NCBI GenBank assembly: GCA_003139095.1
Contig: PLHW01000018.1
Coordinates: 1 to 64,000, forward strand
DNA length: 64,000 nucleotides
Direction: 5' to 3'
Source of the DNA: Acidobacteriaceae bacterium
GTDB taxonomy: Bacteria; Acidobacteriota; Terriglobia; Terriglobales; Acidobacteriaceae
Part shown: in pieces, positions 16,524 through 25,275 of the stretch
How positions within the stretch are numbered: the first letter of the stretch is position 1
Layout of the letters: the number at the start of each line of letters is the position of its first letter
The notes under the pieces: model-generated
Seen by the model: the letters and a program-made list of their open reading frames with translations, nothing else
Databases searched by the model: none
What the model was told of the DNA's origin: nothing
Translations under genes and position numbers: made by a program

Positions 16524-16605
16524 GAAATAATTCCTCGGAATTTGGAGATAGCGACGAGAATTTTTCCAAAATGGGAAGAGATATTACTGCTTAGTTAACT
16601 ATCGC

Positions 16606-16712
16606 ACCCCTACCCCCCTCCCCCGGTCTAATAAACTCAAAGACTTAGAGGTGCCCCGACGCCAGGTCTTTGAGGAATAAGGACTTACGAGTAAAGTATT
16701 TATAATTCAAAG
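16606..16712. repeat. candidate interspersed repeat with perfect hairpin
   Basis: A C-rich run (16606-16625) is followed by CTCAAAGAC (16636-16644) and GTCTTTGAG (16666-16674), a perfect 9-bp inverted repeat with a 21-nt loop, then by an AT-rich part that repeats CAAAGACTTGG near 16709. It lies in the 452-nt gap upstream of the PLP enzyme; the rest of the gap (16713-16975) shows no gene. It could be an intergenic repeat element or a leader structure of the PLP enzyme mRNA. Confidence 0.5.
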
Positions 16713-16975
16713 ACTTGGAACAACTCTCTCCCGATTTTAAACTTTTCAACCAGACGCCGGATGGCCCGGCTGTCACAAAGTCAGTTTCCGATTGCCCTAA
16801 ATTTCATTTTAGCAGCTGATGTCAAGACAGGCCGTTGGAGATCTGGAGACCTGGCGGCCGATAGCGAGACGATCTTCGTTTCCTCTGGTAGAGGTCTTGA
16901 GCGCTAACGCTGTTCTCGACAATCTTTGTGCGTTGCTTTCCTTGGGCGTCAGTCTGGCAGAGTTGCGTTGGGGAA

Positions 16976-17458
16976 TTATCTGGCTTGGTTGCTAAATGCG
17001 TTCTTCTTCTTGCCAGTCGAGCGTATTTCAAAACCTTTACCTTGCTTAAACTCTTCGTCCGTCACGACCTGTATGGACGAGAGGTGTGGGCAACGGTGCC
17101 TGATGACCTCGACCTTGTCCTTGAAGTTGTTGATCTGTTTCTTGCCGCTCTTTGAATAAATGACGAAGATTAATCCTGCCTTTGTGTGTTGCATCGCCTC
17201 GACTGAGCAGTCAGCAAGCAGGCACGCCCCGACCATCGCTTTCCTCACCGGATCGCATTCAACTTCGATGATGTAACGAACGTTACTCGGCTCGGTAAGG
17301 CTCCTAAGGACTACGTCCGGCTGATACCAGTGTCGGTCCTTGTCTGGCAGGTAATTCGTGCTGCCTTTCCCCTCAGCGAGCACTTTGAAATGGCCGCTGT
17401 ACTTCTTTTTTATCAATTCCGGAATGTCGCGATGGGCTGAAAGCATTTTTCCCGCCAA
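16976..17458 (-). CDS. PD-(D/E)XK nuclease-like hypothetical protein
   Basis: A 160-residue soluble protein I cannot assign to a named family. The central part WYQPDVVLRS followed about 14 residues later by YIIEVECDPVRK has the shape of a PD-(D/E)XK nuclease core (PD, then E-x-E where E-x-K is usual), and is followed by a LIFVIYSK strand. The C-terminus is Lys-rich. It starts 9 nt after the stop of the larger accessory gene, so both are likely co-transcribed. Base composition is clearly less GC-rich than that of the neighbours, which suggests acquisition. Confidence 0.6.
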   Translation of the reverse strand: MAGKMLSAHRDIPELIKKKYSGHFKVLAEGKGSTNYLPDKDRHWYQPDVVLRSLTEPSNVRYIIEVECDPVRKAMVGACLLADCSVEAMQHTKAGLIFVIYSKSGKKQINNFKDKVEVIRHRCPHLSSIQVVTDEEFKQGKGFEIRSTGKKKNAFSNQAR

Positions 17459-17467
17459 CAGGATTCA

Positions 17468-18649
17468 TCAATTGGTCCGCGGCTTTCTTGCCGGAGACAG
17501 ATTAACCTTGATGGTGTCAAACACGTCGCCATAATTGTTCGGCTCGCCTTTTTCCCACTTTACGTAGTTCACCTCGTCCGCAGGAGGCCATGTCCAGGAA
17601 GCCTTATAGGTAGCATTTTTGTAATGCCAGGACGACAAAATCACAACAGCTCTTCGTGACTTCCTTTGGGACTCCAAAACTGTGCGAAGGGTGTTGAACA
17701 GATAGCGCGATGGGTAGCGCTCATGTCCCATATCGAGGATTAGCACTTGGTCGTTCTTCTGCGGCCCCATCGTCGATACCAAGGCCGCCGCCTTTTGGCC
17801 GTCGTCTTTCGGAAGAACCCATTCCCCTGGTAGTGACGGGCGGCGTATCCAAGGCTTCTCCCCTCGCACATGCATAATCGTGGACGACTCTGTTGCCATG
17901 ATCGAGAATGGCTTCCCGTCGAGTCCTATCCAAAGCACTCCCGTGTCAATTTCAAAAAGCTGGCCATCTCGGAGAATGATTGCATCTTCCCCCGCGAGGA
18001 GCGGGCCGGAATGCTTTCTTGCGTGCAACCTGCCCGACGCAACGATGCCGGGTACCTCATCACCCAGGATCTTGCACCGGTCGAACTTCCCTTCGTACAT
18101 CATGGCGCACGCGGGGAGCACCAGGATGTCAGCTCCGGCCTTCTTCGCATCGCGGGAAACCGACCTCAGGCGTTTGTAGTAGTCCGACTTGTTTTCTTCG
18201 AATCGGGATTCGATCACCTGTTTGAATGCTTCGGGTCTTGCCTTCCTGCGGACTTCCTCAGGATAAGCCTTGAGAGACTTGCGTACTTCGTCTATGCGCT
18301 GTTTAAATTCTGTCATCGTGATCCCCATGTTGAGCCAAGCTCGCGCGATCTTGACCCGGCGCTGCCCCTGGGGACTGGCCACCACGGCTAAGCCTGTAAT
18401 TCTGTGAACCACAAATCCAAGGCGGCTCAGGAAGCCGTTTGCCTCGACACCGCCGCCAAATTCGTCGGGCTTGAGAGAATGGCCCGTGGCCATCTGGGAC
18501 GCGACAGCGATCAAGTACTTCGGCGGATAGTTGCGCCCGTTAACTGTGACTTCGTACTTCGTCGCCTCTCGGTGCTCGGGTACCGGATTGCTGTCAATCC
18601 ACCGTGCAGCCTCAATGATGTGTTCTCTTGTAATCGTCTTCGGGATCAT
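17468..18649 (-). CDS. accessory protein: ScoMcrA-like head domain fused to nitrilase-like domain
   Basis: A 393-residue protein. Residues 1-82 (ITREHIIEAARWID ... REATKYEVTVNGRNYPPKYLI ... EFGGGVEANGFLSRLGFVV) match the pattern of the small head domain at the N-terminus of ScoMcrA-like type IV restriction enzymes and related HNH proteins. Residues about 105-385 look like a diverged nitrilase/carbon-nitrogen hydrolase fold: AKKAGADILVLPACAMM, a VASGRL segment, AIILRDGQLFEIDTG and VLILDMGHERYPSRY. The usual Glu-Lys-Cys triad is not evident except the Cys in LPAC. The start has AAGGGGA 6 nt upstream. It is the first gene of a two-gene cassette. The function is unknown; a defence role is inferred only from the head domain and context. 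Confidence 0.6.
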   Translation of the reverse strand: MIPKTITREHIIEAARWIDSNPVPEHREATKYEVTVNGRNYPPKYLIAVASQMATGHSLKPDEFGGGVEANGFLSRLGFVVHRITGLAVVASPQGQRRVKIARAWLNMGITMTEFKQRIDEVRKSLKAYPEEVRRKARPEAFKQVIESRFEENKSDYYKRLRSVSRDAKKAGADILVLPACAMMYEGKFDRCKILGDEVPGIVASGRLHARKHSGPLLAGEDAIILRDGQLFEIDTGVLWIGLDGKPFSIMATESSTIMHVRGEKPWIRRPSLPGEWVLPKDDGQKAAALVSTMGPQKNDQVLILDMGHERYPSRYLFNTLRTVLESQRKSRRAVVILSSWHYKNATYKASWTWPPADEVNYVKWEKGEPNNYGDVFDTIKVNLSPARKPRTN

Positions 18650-18787
18650 TGGGTTCCCCTTTTCTGGGGCTGGTCCAGCCTTGCGGTTGGCGTCTTGGTA
18701 GTGATGATTATAGAGTGTGATTTTCCATCCCAGGGTAATGTTTGCGGCTTGGCTGGCGCGGACGACAATGCTCGTCCCGCGGATGGC

Positions 18788-18808
18788 CGGCGAGTCGCCG
18801 GCGCTATG
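18788..18808. repeat. REP-like GC palindrome
   Basis: GCCGGCGA-GT-CGCCGGC between the accessory cassette and the cysteine synthase gene, a variant of the palindrome at 1783. Confidence 0.45.
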
Positions 18809-18823
18809 GTGAGTTTGGCGGCG

Positions 18824-19771
18824 CTAGATTCCGCCTTCAAAAATCTTCTTGGAGAGATAGCGTTCGGCGGAATCGGGAATCATCGTGACCACGCGCTTGC
18901 CCGATCCGAGGCGCTTGGCGATCTCCACAGCGGCATAAACGTTGGCGCCCGAGCTTGAGCCCCCCAGCACGCCCTCGCGCGCGGCCAGCTCTTTCACCAT
19001 CCCGAAGGCCTGCGGATCGGTCACCATGAAGACCTCGTCGCAGACGGAGCGATCAAAGTTTCCCGGGATAAAGCTGTTGCCGATTCCCTCAACTTTATGA
19101 GGTCCGGGTTGCCCCCCGCCAAGGATTGAGCCTTGTGTTTCCACTGCGACCGCGTGAACTTTAATGCGTTCCTTTAAGTAACGCGCGATTCCGCTGAACG
19201 TTCCGGCGGTGCCGCAGCCGATGGTGATCGCGTCAATCCGCCCCTCCATCTGCTCGAAGATCTCCCGCGCCGTCGTCTCGTAGTGGTAATCGGTGTTGGC
19301 GGGATTGTCGAACTGTGCGGCGAGGAAGGAGTTCGGTTCGGAGGCGGCGAGGTCTTTGGCGCGGCTGATGGCGCCCTGCATGCCTTCGGCGTCCGGAGTG
19401 CGCGTCACCTCGGCGCCAAAGGCCCGCATGATCAGGACCTTCTCCTCGGAAAATTTCTCGGGCACGAATAGCTTTACCTTGTAGCCGCGATTGACACCGA
19501 TCAGCGCCAGCCCAATGCCCGTGTTGCCGGCCGTCGCCTCAATGATGGTGCCACCCGGCTTCAGCTTTCCGTCCGCCTCGGCGCGCGCGATCAGGCCGAT
19601 GGCGGCGCGGTCTTTTACGCTGCCGCCCGGGTTCAGGTATTCGAGCTTGGCATAGATGTCAGCCGAACCTGCCGGCGCCAGCTTCTTAAGCTGGAGCATC
19701 GGGGTTTCGCCGACCAGTTGGGTGATGTCGTCGCTAACACGCAGGCGTGAGTTTGCAGTAATCACAGGCAC
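18824..19771 (-). CDS. cysK: cysteine synthase (O-acetylserine sulfhydrylase)
   Basis: About 315 residues; makes L-cysteine from O-acetylserine and sulfide with PLP. Motifs: LVGETPMLQL, the PLP Lys in LNPGGSVKDRAA, the substrate loop TAGNTGIG, the phosphate cup GCGTAGTFSG and a final PDSAERYLS. The frame is open to 19933, but the upstream part reads through repeat-like noncoding sequence, so a GTG near 19771 or 19765 is the likely start (VPVITANSRL); no strong ribosome site is visible. CysK and CysM cannot be fully separated by eye. It follows the two VWFA genes on the same strand with a gap of about 120 nt. Confidence 0.9.
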   Translation of the reverse strand: MPVITANSRLRVSDDITQLVGETPMLQLKKLAPAGSADIYAKLEYLNPGGSVKDRAAIGLIARAEADGKLKPGGTIIEATAGNTGIGLALIGVNRGYKVKLFVPEKFSEEKVLIMRAFGAEVTRTPDAEGMQGAISRAKDLAASEPNSFLAAQFDNPANTDYHYETTAREIFEQMEGRIDAITIGCGTAGTFSGIARYLKERIKVHAVAVETQGSILGGGQPGPHKVEGIGNSFIPGNFDRSVCDEVFMVTDPQAFGMVKELAAREGVLGGSSSGANVYAAVEIAKRLGSGKRVVTMIPDSAERYLSKKIFEGGI

Positions 19772-19889
19772 GCTATCAGAGTAAGGAAGGAGGCAAAGAA
19801 GGTCAATCCGGGGAGTTGTAATTTTGCAATTTGGTAACCTGGCGATTTCAAATCGCAAAACTGCCCGATTTCCGAATTCAGAAATGCGC

Positions 19890-21050
19890 CTACTGCGCGC
19901 CCGTCGACGGCTCCGCGCCGGCGTAGTAGCCACTTTTGGTGCGGACGGTCAGCTTGTCGTGCTTGCCGGTATGGGCATCCACTTTTACCTGGCGATACCC
20001 GCCCTGACTCCGCGGAGTCGTGGGCTTGTAGCCGATGGTGTACTGGCTGCGAATGTCGTGGGCGACGGCGCGGCTGATGGCATCGACCTCGTCGAGCGTC
20101 TTCGGGAGGAAGGCGATGCCACCGGTGCGCTCGCACATGATCTGCAACGCGCGCTTGGCGTGGCGCGCGTGGTCCTCGCCCTCCAGAATGCCAATAGCGT
20201 AAACGGCCGGCCCGTTCTCGGTTTGCAGGCGGCGCACCGCCTGCTCCAGGGTCTCGGTGCTCTCGTTGTCGTCGCCGTCGGTGACCACAAAAATCACCTT
20301 CTTTTCCAGCTTCGCATCTTCCTTCAGGTGATTGGCGGAGGCGACCACTGCGTCGTAAAGAGCCGTCCCTCCGCGCGATTCGATTTTCTCCAAGCCTTCC
20401 TTCAGCTTGTTGATGTTCGAGGTGAAATCCTGGTCGAGGTAATATTCGTCGTTGAAATTGACGACGCAAACCTCGTCGCTCGGGTTGGAGGCGCGCACCA
20501 GATTCAGCGCGGCCGCGTTCACCTTCTCGCGCTTTTCGCGCATCGAGCCCGAGTTATCGACCACGATGCACATGGCCACCGGAATATCCTCGTGGCGAAA
20601 CGAGGTGATGGCCTGCGGGCGCCCATCTTCGAAGACGTTGAAATTGTCTTTGTTGAGGTCGGTGACGATGTGCTGCTTATTGTCGATCACGGTGGCGTGG
20701 AGTACAACCTCGTCCACCTCTTTCTTGAAGACGAAAACGCCATTGTCGGAGCCGGCATTCTGGATGCCACTTGGGGCAATCGGAGCACTGCTGGAACCCG
20801 GACTGCTTTGACCTTGGCCGGCAGCGGACGGCGCCTGCACACTCGGCGGACTCTGCGGCGCGGAACCATTTTGAGGGCCAGAATCTGCGCTCGGCGCCGA
20901 CGTTCCCGATGGCGTCTGCGCACCCGCCGGTGCGGCCTGGGCTTGATTCGCCGACGCGGCCTGCGCCGAACCCGCCGCCGTCTGGGCGCTCGAAAACACA
21001 CCAATTGTGAGGATAAAAACCAGCAGAGCAGCGCTATTCCGTTGGCGCAT
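19890..21050 (-). CDS. secreted VWFA-domain protein (acidobacterial type), copy 2
   Basis: A 386-residue exported protein with a signal peptide (RNSAALLVFILTIGVFSSAQ). A long Ala/Gln/Pro/Ser-rich linker (about residues 22-95) leads to an immunoglobulin-like start (VVLHATVIDNKQHIVTDL) and a VWFA domain with the MIDAS sequence CIVVDNSGSM and a second Asp in VTDGDDNE. The C-terminal part IRSQYTIGYKPTTPRSQGGYR is shared with its tandem neighbour. The start at 21050 overlaps the end of the upstream paralogue by 17 nt. Such metal-dependent adhesion domains in Acidobacteriota are extracytoplasmic; the ligand is unknown. Confidence 0.82.
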   Translation of the reverse strand: MRQRNSAALLVFILTIGVFSSAQTAAGSAQAASANQAQAAPAGAQTPSGTSAPSADSGPQNGSAPQSPPSVQAPSAAGQGQSSPGSSSAPIAPSGIQNAGSDNGVFVFKKEVDEVVLHATVIDNKQHIVTDLNKDNFNVFEDGRPQAITSFRHEDIPVAMCIVVDNSGSMREKREKVNAAALNLVRASNPSDEVCVVNFNDEYYLDQDFTSNINKLKEGLEKIESRGGTALYDAVVASANHLKEDAKLEKKVIFVVTDGDDNESTETLEQAVRRLQTENGPAVYAIGILEGEDHARHAKRALQIMCERTGGIAFLPKTLDEVDAISRAVAHDIRSQYTIGYKPTTPRSQGGYRQVKVDAHTGKHDKLTVRTKSGYYAGAEPSTGAQ

Positions 21051-22047
21051 AGTAACCAGTTTTTGCATACACACGCAGGGGCGGCAATCCTTTGGGCGGA
21101 TTGAGCTTGACCTTAATCTTACGCCACTTGCCATCGTGCCCAGGGTTCTTTGGACGGTATCCGAGGACATATTGGTTGCGTAGCTCGACGCCGATTTTTG
21201 TGGAAACATCGGCGAGGTCATTCGGATTATCGATGGTAAATGCGCGCCCGCCCGTCAACTCGGTAATCTCGCTGAGCAATGCAGGCCCCAGGCGCTCTTC
21301 TTCGGTCGGAAAGTAATGGTCGTAGATGCCAATCGCGTAGATGAGTGTATCGGCCTCTTTAACCATGGAGCGGATTTCGCCCTCGGTATAACGGCTGTGG
21401 TTGTCGCCGCCGTCGGAGATGATCAACAGGGCCTTTTTAGGAAATTTGGCCTGGCGCATTTTGCTTACGCCGAGGTAAATCGCGTCGAGCAGCGCGGTGC
21501 GGCCCTTCGGAATGGTATAGACCAGCTTGCCCTGAATGTCGTCGATCGAACTGGTGAAGTCCGAAATCTCCTCGGGCTTGTCGGCAAACGTGATGAGGAA
21601 GAACTCGTCCTGCGGATTGGCGGTTTTGAAAAACTCGATGACCGCCTCGCGGGCGCGCTCGATTTTGCTACTCATGCTACCGCTCATGTCAAAAATCACG
21701 CCGAGCGAAACCGGAGCGTCTTCGCTGGAAAAGGTTTTGATCTCCTGCTGCTCGCGGCCTTCAAACAGAGTGAAGTTATCGCGATCGAGGCCGGTAACGA
21801 GGCGGTTCATGGGATCGGTGATGGTGACTGGCACGAGCACCAGGTTTACATCCACCTTCACGGGCTTGGTGTGGGTCCGGAGCGACGGATCGCCTTCCGG
21901 CTCTTTTAAAGGAGGTGGCTGAATGCGCGGAGGGATGTGAACGTCGTCGGTGGAATTCTGGGCGAAAACCGGAACAGAAAGGCAGGCAGCAACAATCGGC
22001 AGAACCGCCAAGGCCACCCGTACCGAAAAACCTTTGCCGCACCGCAT
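21034..22047 (-). CDS. secreted VWFA-domain protein (acidobacterial type), copy 1
   Basis: A 337-residue exported paralogue of the downstream gene. A signal peptide (about residues 1-29, ending PVFAQ) is followed by a short Pro-rich linker, a PVTITDPMNRLVTGL segment, and a VWFA domain with MIDAS FDMSGSMSSK and ISDGGDNHS. It ends LRNQYVLGYRPKNPGHDGK...YYAPTE, as in the neighbour. The two genes overlap by 17 nt and probably form one translationally coupled unit arising from tandem duplication. Divergent from DUF1015. Confidence 0.82.
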   Translation of the reverse strand: MRCGKGFSVRVALAVLPIVAACLSVPVFAQNSTDDVHIPPRIQPPPLKEPEGDPSLRTHTKPVKVDVNLVLVPVTITDPMNRLVTGLDRDNFTLFEGREQQEIKTFSSEDAPVSLGVIFDMSGSMSSKIERAREAVIEFFKTANPQDEFFLITFADKPEEISDFTSSIDDIQGKLVYTIPKGRTALLDAIYLGVSKMRQAKFPKKALLIISDGGDNHSRYTEGEIRSMVKEADTLIYAIGIYDHYFPTEEERLGPALLSEITELTGGRAFTIDNPNDLADVSTKIGVELRNQYVLGYRPKNPGHDGKWRKIKVKLNPPKGLPPLRVYAKTGYYAPTE

Positions 22048-22269
22048 AGGCCCTGCTAATCAGTGCAAAATCCGCGCCCGAAGGGTGAATCCGCCCCCAC
22101 ACGCAACATCCTACTTAGCCGGATGGTAGCACGTCTTTAAAGAAATTTGGCATCTTTCTTGCCGTTCTCTTGCCGTCCTAAGATCGCAGAATGGGTGCAA
22201 ATAGTTGTCCTCCGTCCGGCGGAATTTCGTGCCCGATTTTTGCGCAACCGCGGCCTGGCTGCGTCCTGC

Positions 22270-22275
22270 TACAAT
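22270..22275 (+). promoter_or_regulatory. -10-like TACAAT box of the DUF1015 gene
   Basis: TACAAT 26 nt before the ATG at 22302; no convincing -35. Confidence 0.3.
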
Positions 22276-22301
22276 TTCCGTTCACCTCATCGTCCCATCC
22301 C

Positions 22302-23621
22302 ATGGCCACCATTTCTCCATTTCAAGCCTGGCGTTACGCAGCCGACCGGGTCGCGGTCCGCCAGGTCGTTACTCAGCCCTACGACAAAATCACCTCGGAA
22401 ACGCAGGAAAGCTACTACCGGGCCAGCCCTTACAACCTGGTGCGGATCATCCTTGGCCGCCGCTTTGATACCGATACCGCGTCCGACAACGTCTATAGCC
22501 GGGCGGCGGCGGCCTTCGCGGACTGGCGCCGCACGGGCGTGCTGCGGCAGGATTCGCGGCCCGCACTGTATCGCTATTCTCAGACGTTCAAAGTTCCCGG
22601 CGGCCAGACGGTTGCCGAGCGGCGCGGCTTCATCGCGCTCGGCCGCGTCGAGGACTACTCGGCCGGCGTCGTCTTCCGCCACGAGCAGACGCTCGCGAAA
22701 CCCAAGGCTGACCGGCTCGATTTGCTGCGGGCCACTCGCGCCCACTTTGGACAAATTTTCATGCTCTACAACGGCGCCGGCAAAGTCGATGCGCTGCTTG
22801 AAACTGGCGCCGGCAATTCTGCGACACAGGGCGCCGCGCCCGATATTGAGATCACCGACGAATACGATGTGATTCACCGCGTCTGGATGATCTCCGATCC
22901 CGCCGTGATTGAATCCGTGCGGCGCGAGATGCAGGATCGCAAGCTAATCATCGCCGACGGCCACCATCGCTATGAGACTGCGTTAGCGTACCGCAACGAG
23001 GCCAGAGCCGCGGCGTCATCGGCCGCCGCCGCTCCCCACGATTGGGCGATGATGACCTTCGTCGATATGGATGGCCCCGGCCTCGTGATCCTGCCCACCC
23101 ATCGACTGGTTTTCGGCTTGCCGGCCTCGCAGATCGCGAAATTCCCAACGCAGGTCCGAAAATTTTTCAACGTTGAGGAGGCCGATCCCGGTATCGACGC
23201 CGAGCGCGCGACGGGGATTCTTCAGCGTGCCAGCAAGGGCGGCACTGCGCTGTTGGCCGCCACCGCCGAGCGCGCATTTCTGTTGCACACTCCTAAAGAA
23301 ATCGGCGCCGATTTTTTCGGCAATCTTTCTCTGCGCCAGCAGTCTCTCGACGTCGTCCAATTACACAAATGTGTGCTCGAGGGCTGTCTCCAGATTTCCG
23401 AGGAAGCGATCCGCAACCAGCAAAACGTGAAGTATTGCCGTGAGGCCGGCGAAGCCCTCGCCGTGGTTCGCAACGGCCAGGCGCAGGTCGCGTTCCTGAT
23501 GAACCCGGTGCGCATCGAGCAGGTGCGCGATATTGCTTTCTCCGGCGAGGTGCTGCCCCAGAAGTCGACCGATTTCTATCCGAAGCTGCTGAGCGGCCTC
23601 ACCATTTACTCGCTGGACTAA
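22302..23621 (+). CDS. DUF1015 family protein
   Basis: A 439-residue soluble protein of the DUF1015 family. Recognisable blocks: the opening ISPFQAWRYAADRV, TQPYDKITSETQESYY, YRYSQTF, GFIALGRVEDYS, and the highly conserved IADGHHRYETAL (about residues 215-226), whose Asp/His/His/Tyr probably form the active or ligand site. Members are widespread in bacteria and archaea near amino-acid and phosphoglycerate genes, but the activity is not established. The start at 22302 fits the family length and follows a TACAAT box. It ends just before an inverted heptamer array. Confidence 0.85.
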   Translation: MATISPFQAWRYAADRVAVRQVVTQPYDKITSETQESYYRASPYNLVRIILGRRFDTDTASDNVYSRAAAAFADWRRTGVLRQDSRPALYRYSQTFKVPGGQTVAERRGFIALGRVEDYSAGVVFRHEQTLAKPKADRLDLLRATRAHFGQIFMLYNGAGKVDALLETGAGNSATQGAAPDIEITDEYDVIHRVWMISDPAVIESVRREMQDRKLIIADGHHRYETALAYRNEARAAASSAAAAPHDWAMMTFVDMDGPGLVILPTHRLVFGLPASQIAKFPTQVRKFFNVEEADPGIDAERATGILQRASKGGTALLAATAERAFLLHTPKEIGADFFGNLSLRQQSLDVVQLHKCVLEGCLQISEEAIRNQQNVKYCREAGEALAVVRNGQAQVAFLMNPVRIEQVRDIAFSGEVLPQKSTDFYPKLLSGLTIYSLD

Positions 23622-23627
23622 GAATTA

Positions 23628-23702
23628 CAGCTCTCAGTGTTAGTCCTCAGTTTCGGGTCCGAGCTGACTTACTGAGAACTGAGAACTGGGAACCGAGAAC
23701 TG
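23628..23702. repeat. paired inverted heptamer arrays (CAGTTCTC / GAGAACT)
   Basis: The left arm CAGCTCTCAGTGTTAGTCCTC (23628) is approximately the reverse complement of the right arm GAGAACT-GAGAACT-GGGAACC-GAGAACT (23674-23701). It starts 6 nt after the DUF1015 stop and runs into the presumed TTG start of the amidase gene. Confidence 0.6.
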
Positions 23703-25160
23703 TTGGAAGAGTCCGTCACAGCCACGCATAGAATCCTGGCCGTGCTGCTGGCCGGCGCAATGCTCTTACCGGCGGCCGCGTCCACCGCTGGCGATGACAA
23801 GCAACTCTCCGTCTATGCGCCCATCGCCACCTATAGCCTGCCAGTTATCGAACGCGCCGGGCGCGACTACGTTGGCCTGCTCGAAATACTCGAACCGCTC
23901 GGCCGCGTGAGCAGCCAGGCAATTGGCACGCACTGGAAGATTCGTTACAACAACCTAGAGGGCGAGTTTGTCGCCGGGAAGCCGCGCTGCAAAGTTCGCG
24001 GCCGCGAGTGCGACCTCGCCGCGCCCTTCCTTCTCGAAAATGAGCGCGGGTATGTTCCGATCGCCGCTCTCGGCAGCTTGCTGCCGCGCTTTCTCGGCCG
24101 CGGCGTCGACTTCCACGAGACCGGACGGCGGCTGTTTATCGGCGAGGCGGGTATTCGGCCGAGCTTTCAGCTTGAGGCCGGCGCTCCGCCGCGTCTGCTG
24201 CTGAATTTCGCGGCACCCGTCAATCCCACGATCTCCAACGAACCGGGGCGGCTGCGCATGGTCTTCAAGCGCGACCCCGTCGTTTCTCCGCCCAGCGCGT
24301 CCACTGCCTTCGACAATAAAGCCATCACGCAGGCGACTTTTTCCGAGGCGAACGGACTCGCCGAGCTCGACGTCACCGCCACCACTCCGCTGATGGCGAC
24401 CTTCAGCAACGGCGGCAAAACCATCGTCGTCGCTTCGATACCGGCCGCATCGGTGAGCGCCGCGCCAGCAACTGCTGGAGTCCGTCCTCCCGCGCCGCGC
24501 CCCGCCGCGCCAGCCCAGGGCAATTCCACGCCGGTCTCCGCACCTTCCCAATCCCCCGCCCCGGCCCCCCGCCGCTTGCTCGCCGTCGTCGATCCCGCGC
24601 ACGGTGGCGGCGAGCGCGGCGCCGCCTTGACCGATAGCCTCGCGGAGAAAGACGTCACCCTCGGCTTTGCCCGGCTGCTGCGCCATGAGTTGGAGCTGCG
24701 CGGATTCGCGGTTCAATTGCTGCGCGACTCCGACAGCACACTCGCGCTCGATCAGCGCGCGGGCGCGGCAAACACGGCGAAGGCCGCGATTTACATCTGT
24801 CTCCACGCGGCTTCGCAGGGCAGCGGCGCCAATGTTTACACCGCGCTGCTCCCCCACGAAGGGCCGGCCAAGGGCGTATTCCAGCCCTGGAACACCGCGC
24901 AGGCGCCGGCGCTTCCCGTCAGCAATGCAGTCGCCGCCGCGATTCAGACCAGCCTCCAGAAAAAACAATTCGCCGCGCACATAAGCCCCGCGTCGCTGCG
25001 GCCGTTGAATAACGTGCTCATGCCGGCCGTCGCCGTGGAACTCGCTCCCGGGCCGTCCGGAATCTCCGACCTCACCTCCGCCAGCTATCAGCAGCAGGCC
25101 GCCGCCGCGATTGCCGACGCCGTCGTTTCCATGCGCGATCAATTGGGAGCGCAACGATGA
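23703..25160 (+). CDS. N-acetylmuramoyl-L-alanine amidase (Amidase_3)
   Basis: About 485 residues; cleaves the amide bond between muramic acid and the stem peptide in the periplasm. A signal peptide (ILAVLLAGAMLLPAAAS) is followed by a copper-amine-oxidase-N-like/AMIN-type region (about residues 35-250) and a Pro/Ala/Ser linker. The zinc amidase domain then has VVDPAHGGGERGA (His ligand), a Glu in SLAEKD, ICLHAAS (His ligand) and the catalytic Glu in AVELAPG. The assigned start is TTG at 23703; GTG or a later codon is possible because no ribosome site is seen and the preceding bases are repeat. Followed by a GerMN-domain gene. Confidence 0.82.
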   Translation: MEESVTATHRILAVLLAGAMLLPAAASTAGDDKQLSVYAPIATYSLPVIERAGRDYVGLLEILEPLGRVSSQAIGTHWKIRYNNLEGEFVAGKPRCKVRGRECDLAAPFLLENERGYVPIAALGSLLPRFLGRGVDFHETGRRLFIGEAGIRPSFQLEAGAPPRLLLNFAAPVNPTISNEPGRLRMVFKRDPVVSPPSASTAFDNKAITQATFSEANGLAELDVTATTPLMATFSNGGKTIVVASIPAASVSAAPATAGVRPPAPRPAAPAQGNSTPVSAPSQSPAPAPRRLLAVVDPAHGGGERGAALTDSLAEKDVTLGFARLLRHELELRGFAVQLLRDSDSTLALDQRAGAANTAKAAIYICLHAASQGSGANVYTALLPHEGPAKGVFQPWNTAQAPALPVSNAVAAAIQTSLQKKQFAAHISPASLRPLNNVLMPAVAVELAPGPSGISDLTSASYQQQAAAAIADAVVSMRDQLGAQR

Positions 25161-25167
25161 CAAGAAC

Positions 25168-25260
25168 ATCGGGTCATCGGATCATCGGATCATCGGATCA
25201 TTGGCCTTGTGCTTTTGAAGTCCGATCAACCGACCGCCCGATCACCCGATTACCCGATCC
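25168..25260. repeat. paired inverted 8-bp tandem arrays (ATCGGATC / GATCACCC)
   Basis: The left arm holds four units of (G)ATCATCGG (25169-25204). The right arm CCGATCA-ACCGACCGCCCGATC (25223-25260) is the approximate reverse complement. It begins 8 nt after the amidase stop and lies between it and the GerMN gene. Confidence 0.65.
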
Positions 25261-25275
25261 CATGAAGGTGCAACG

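Noticed and set aside
19772-19933. N-terminal extension of the cysteine synthase frame
   Set aside because: The extra 54 codons read through an intergenic stretch with repeated CAAATCGCAAAACT-like sequence, and the family starts near LVGETPML.
25168-25260. CRISPR array
   Set aside because: Repeat units are 8 bp without spacers, imperfect, and no cas genes are present. The same applies to the heptamer arrays.
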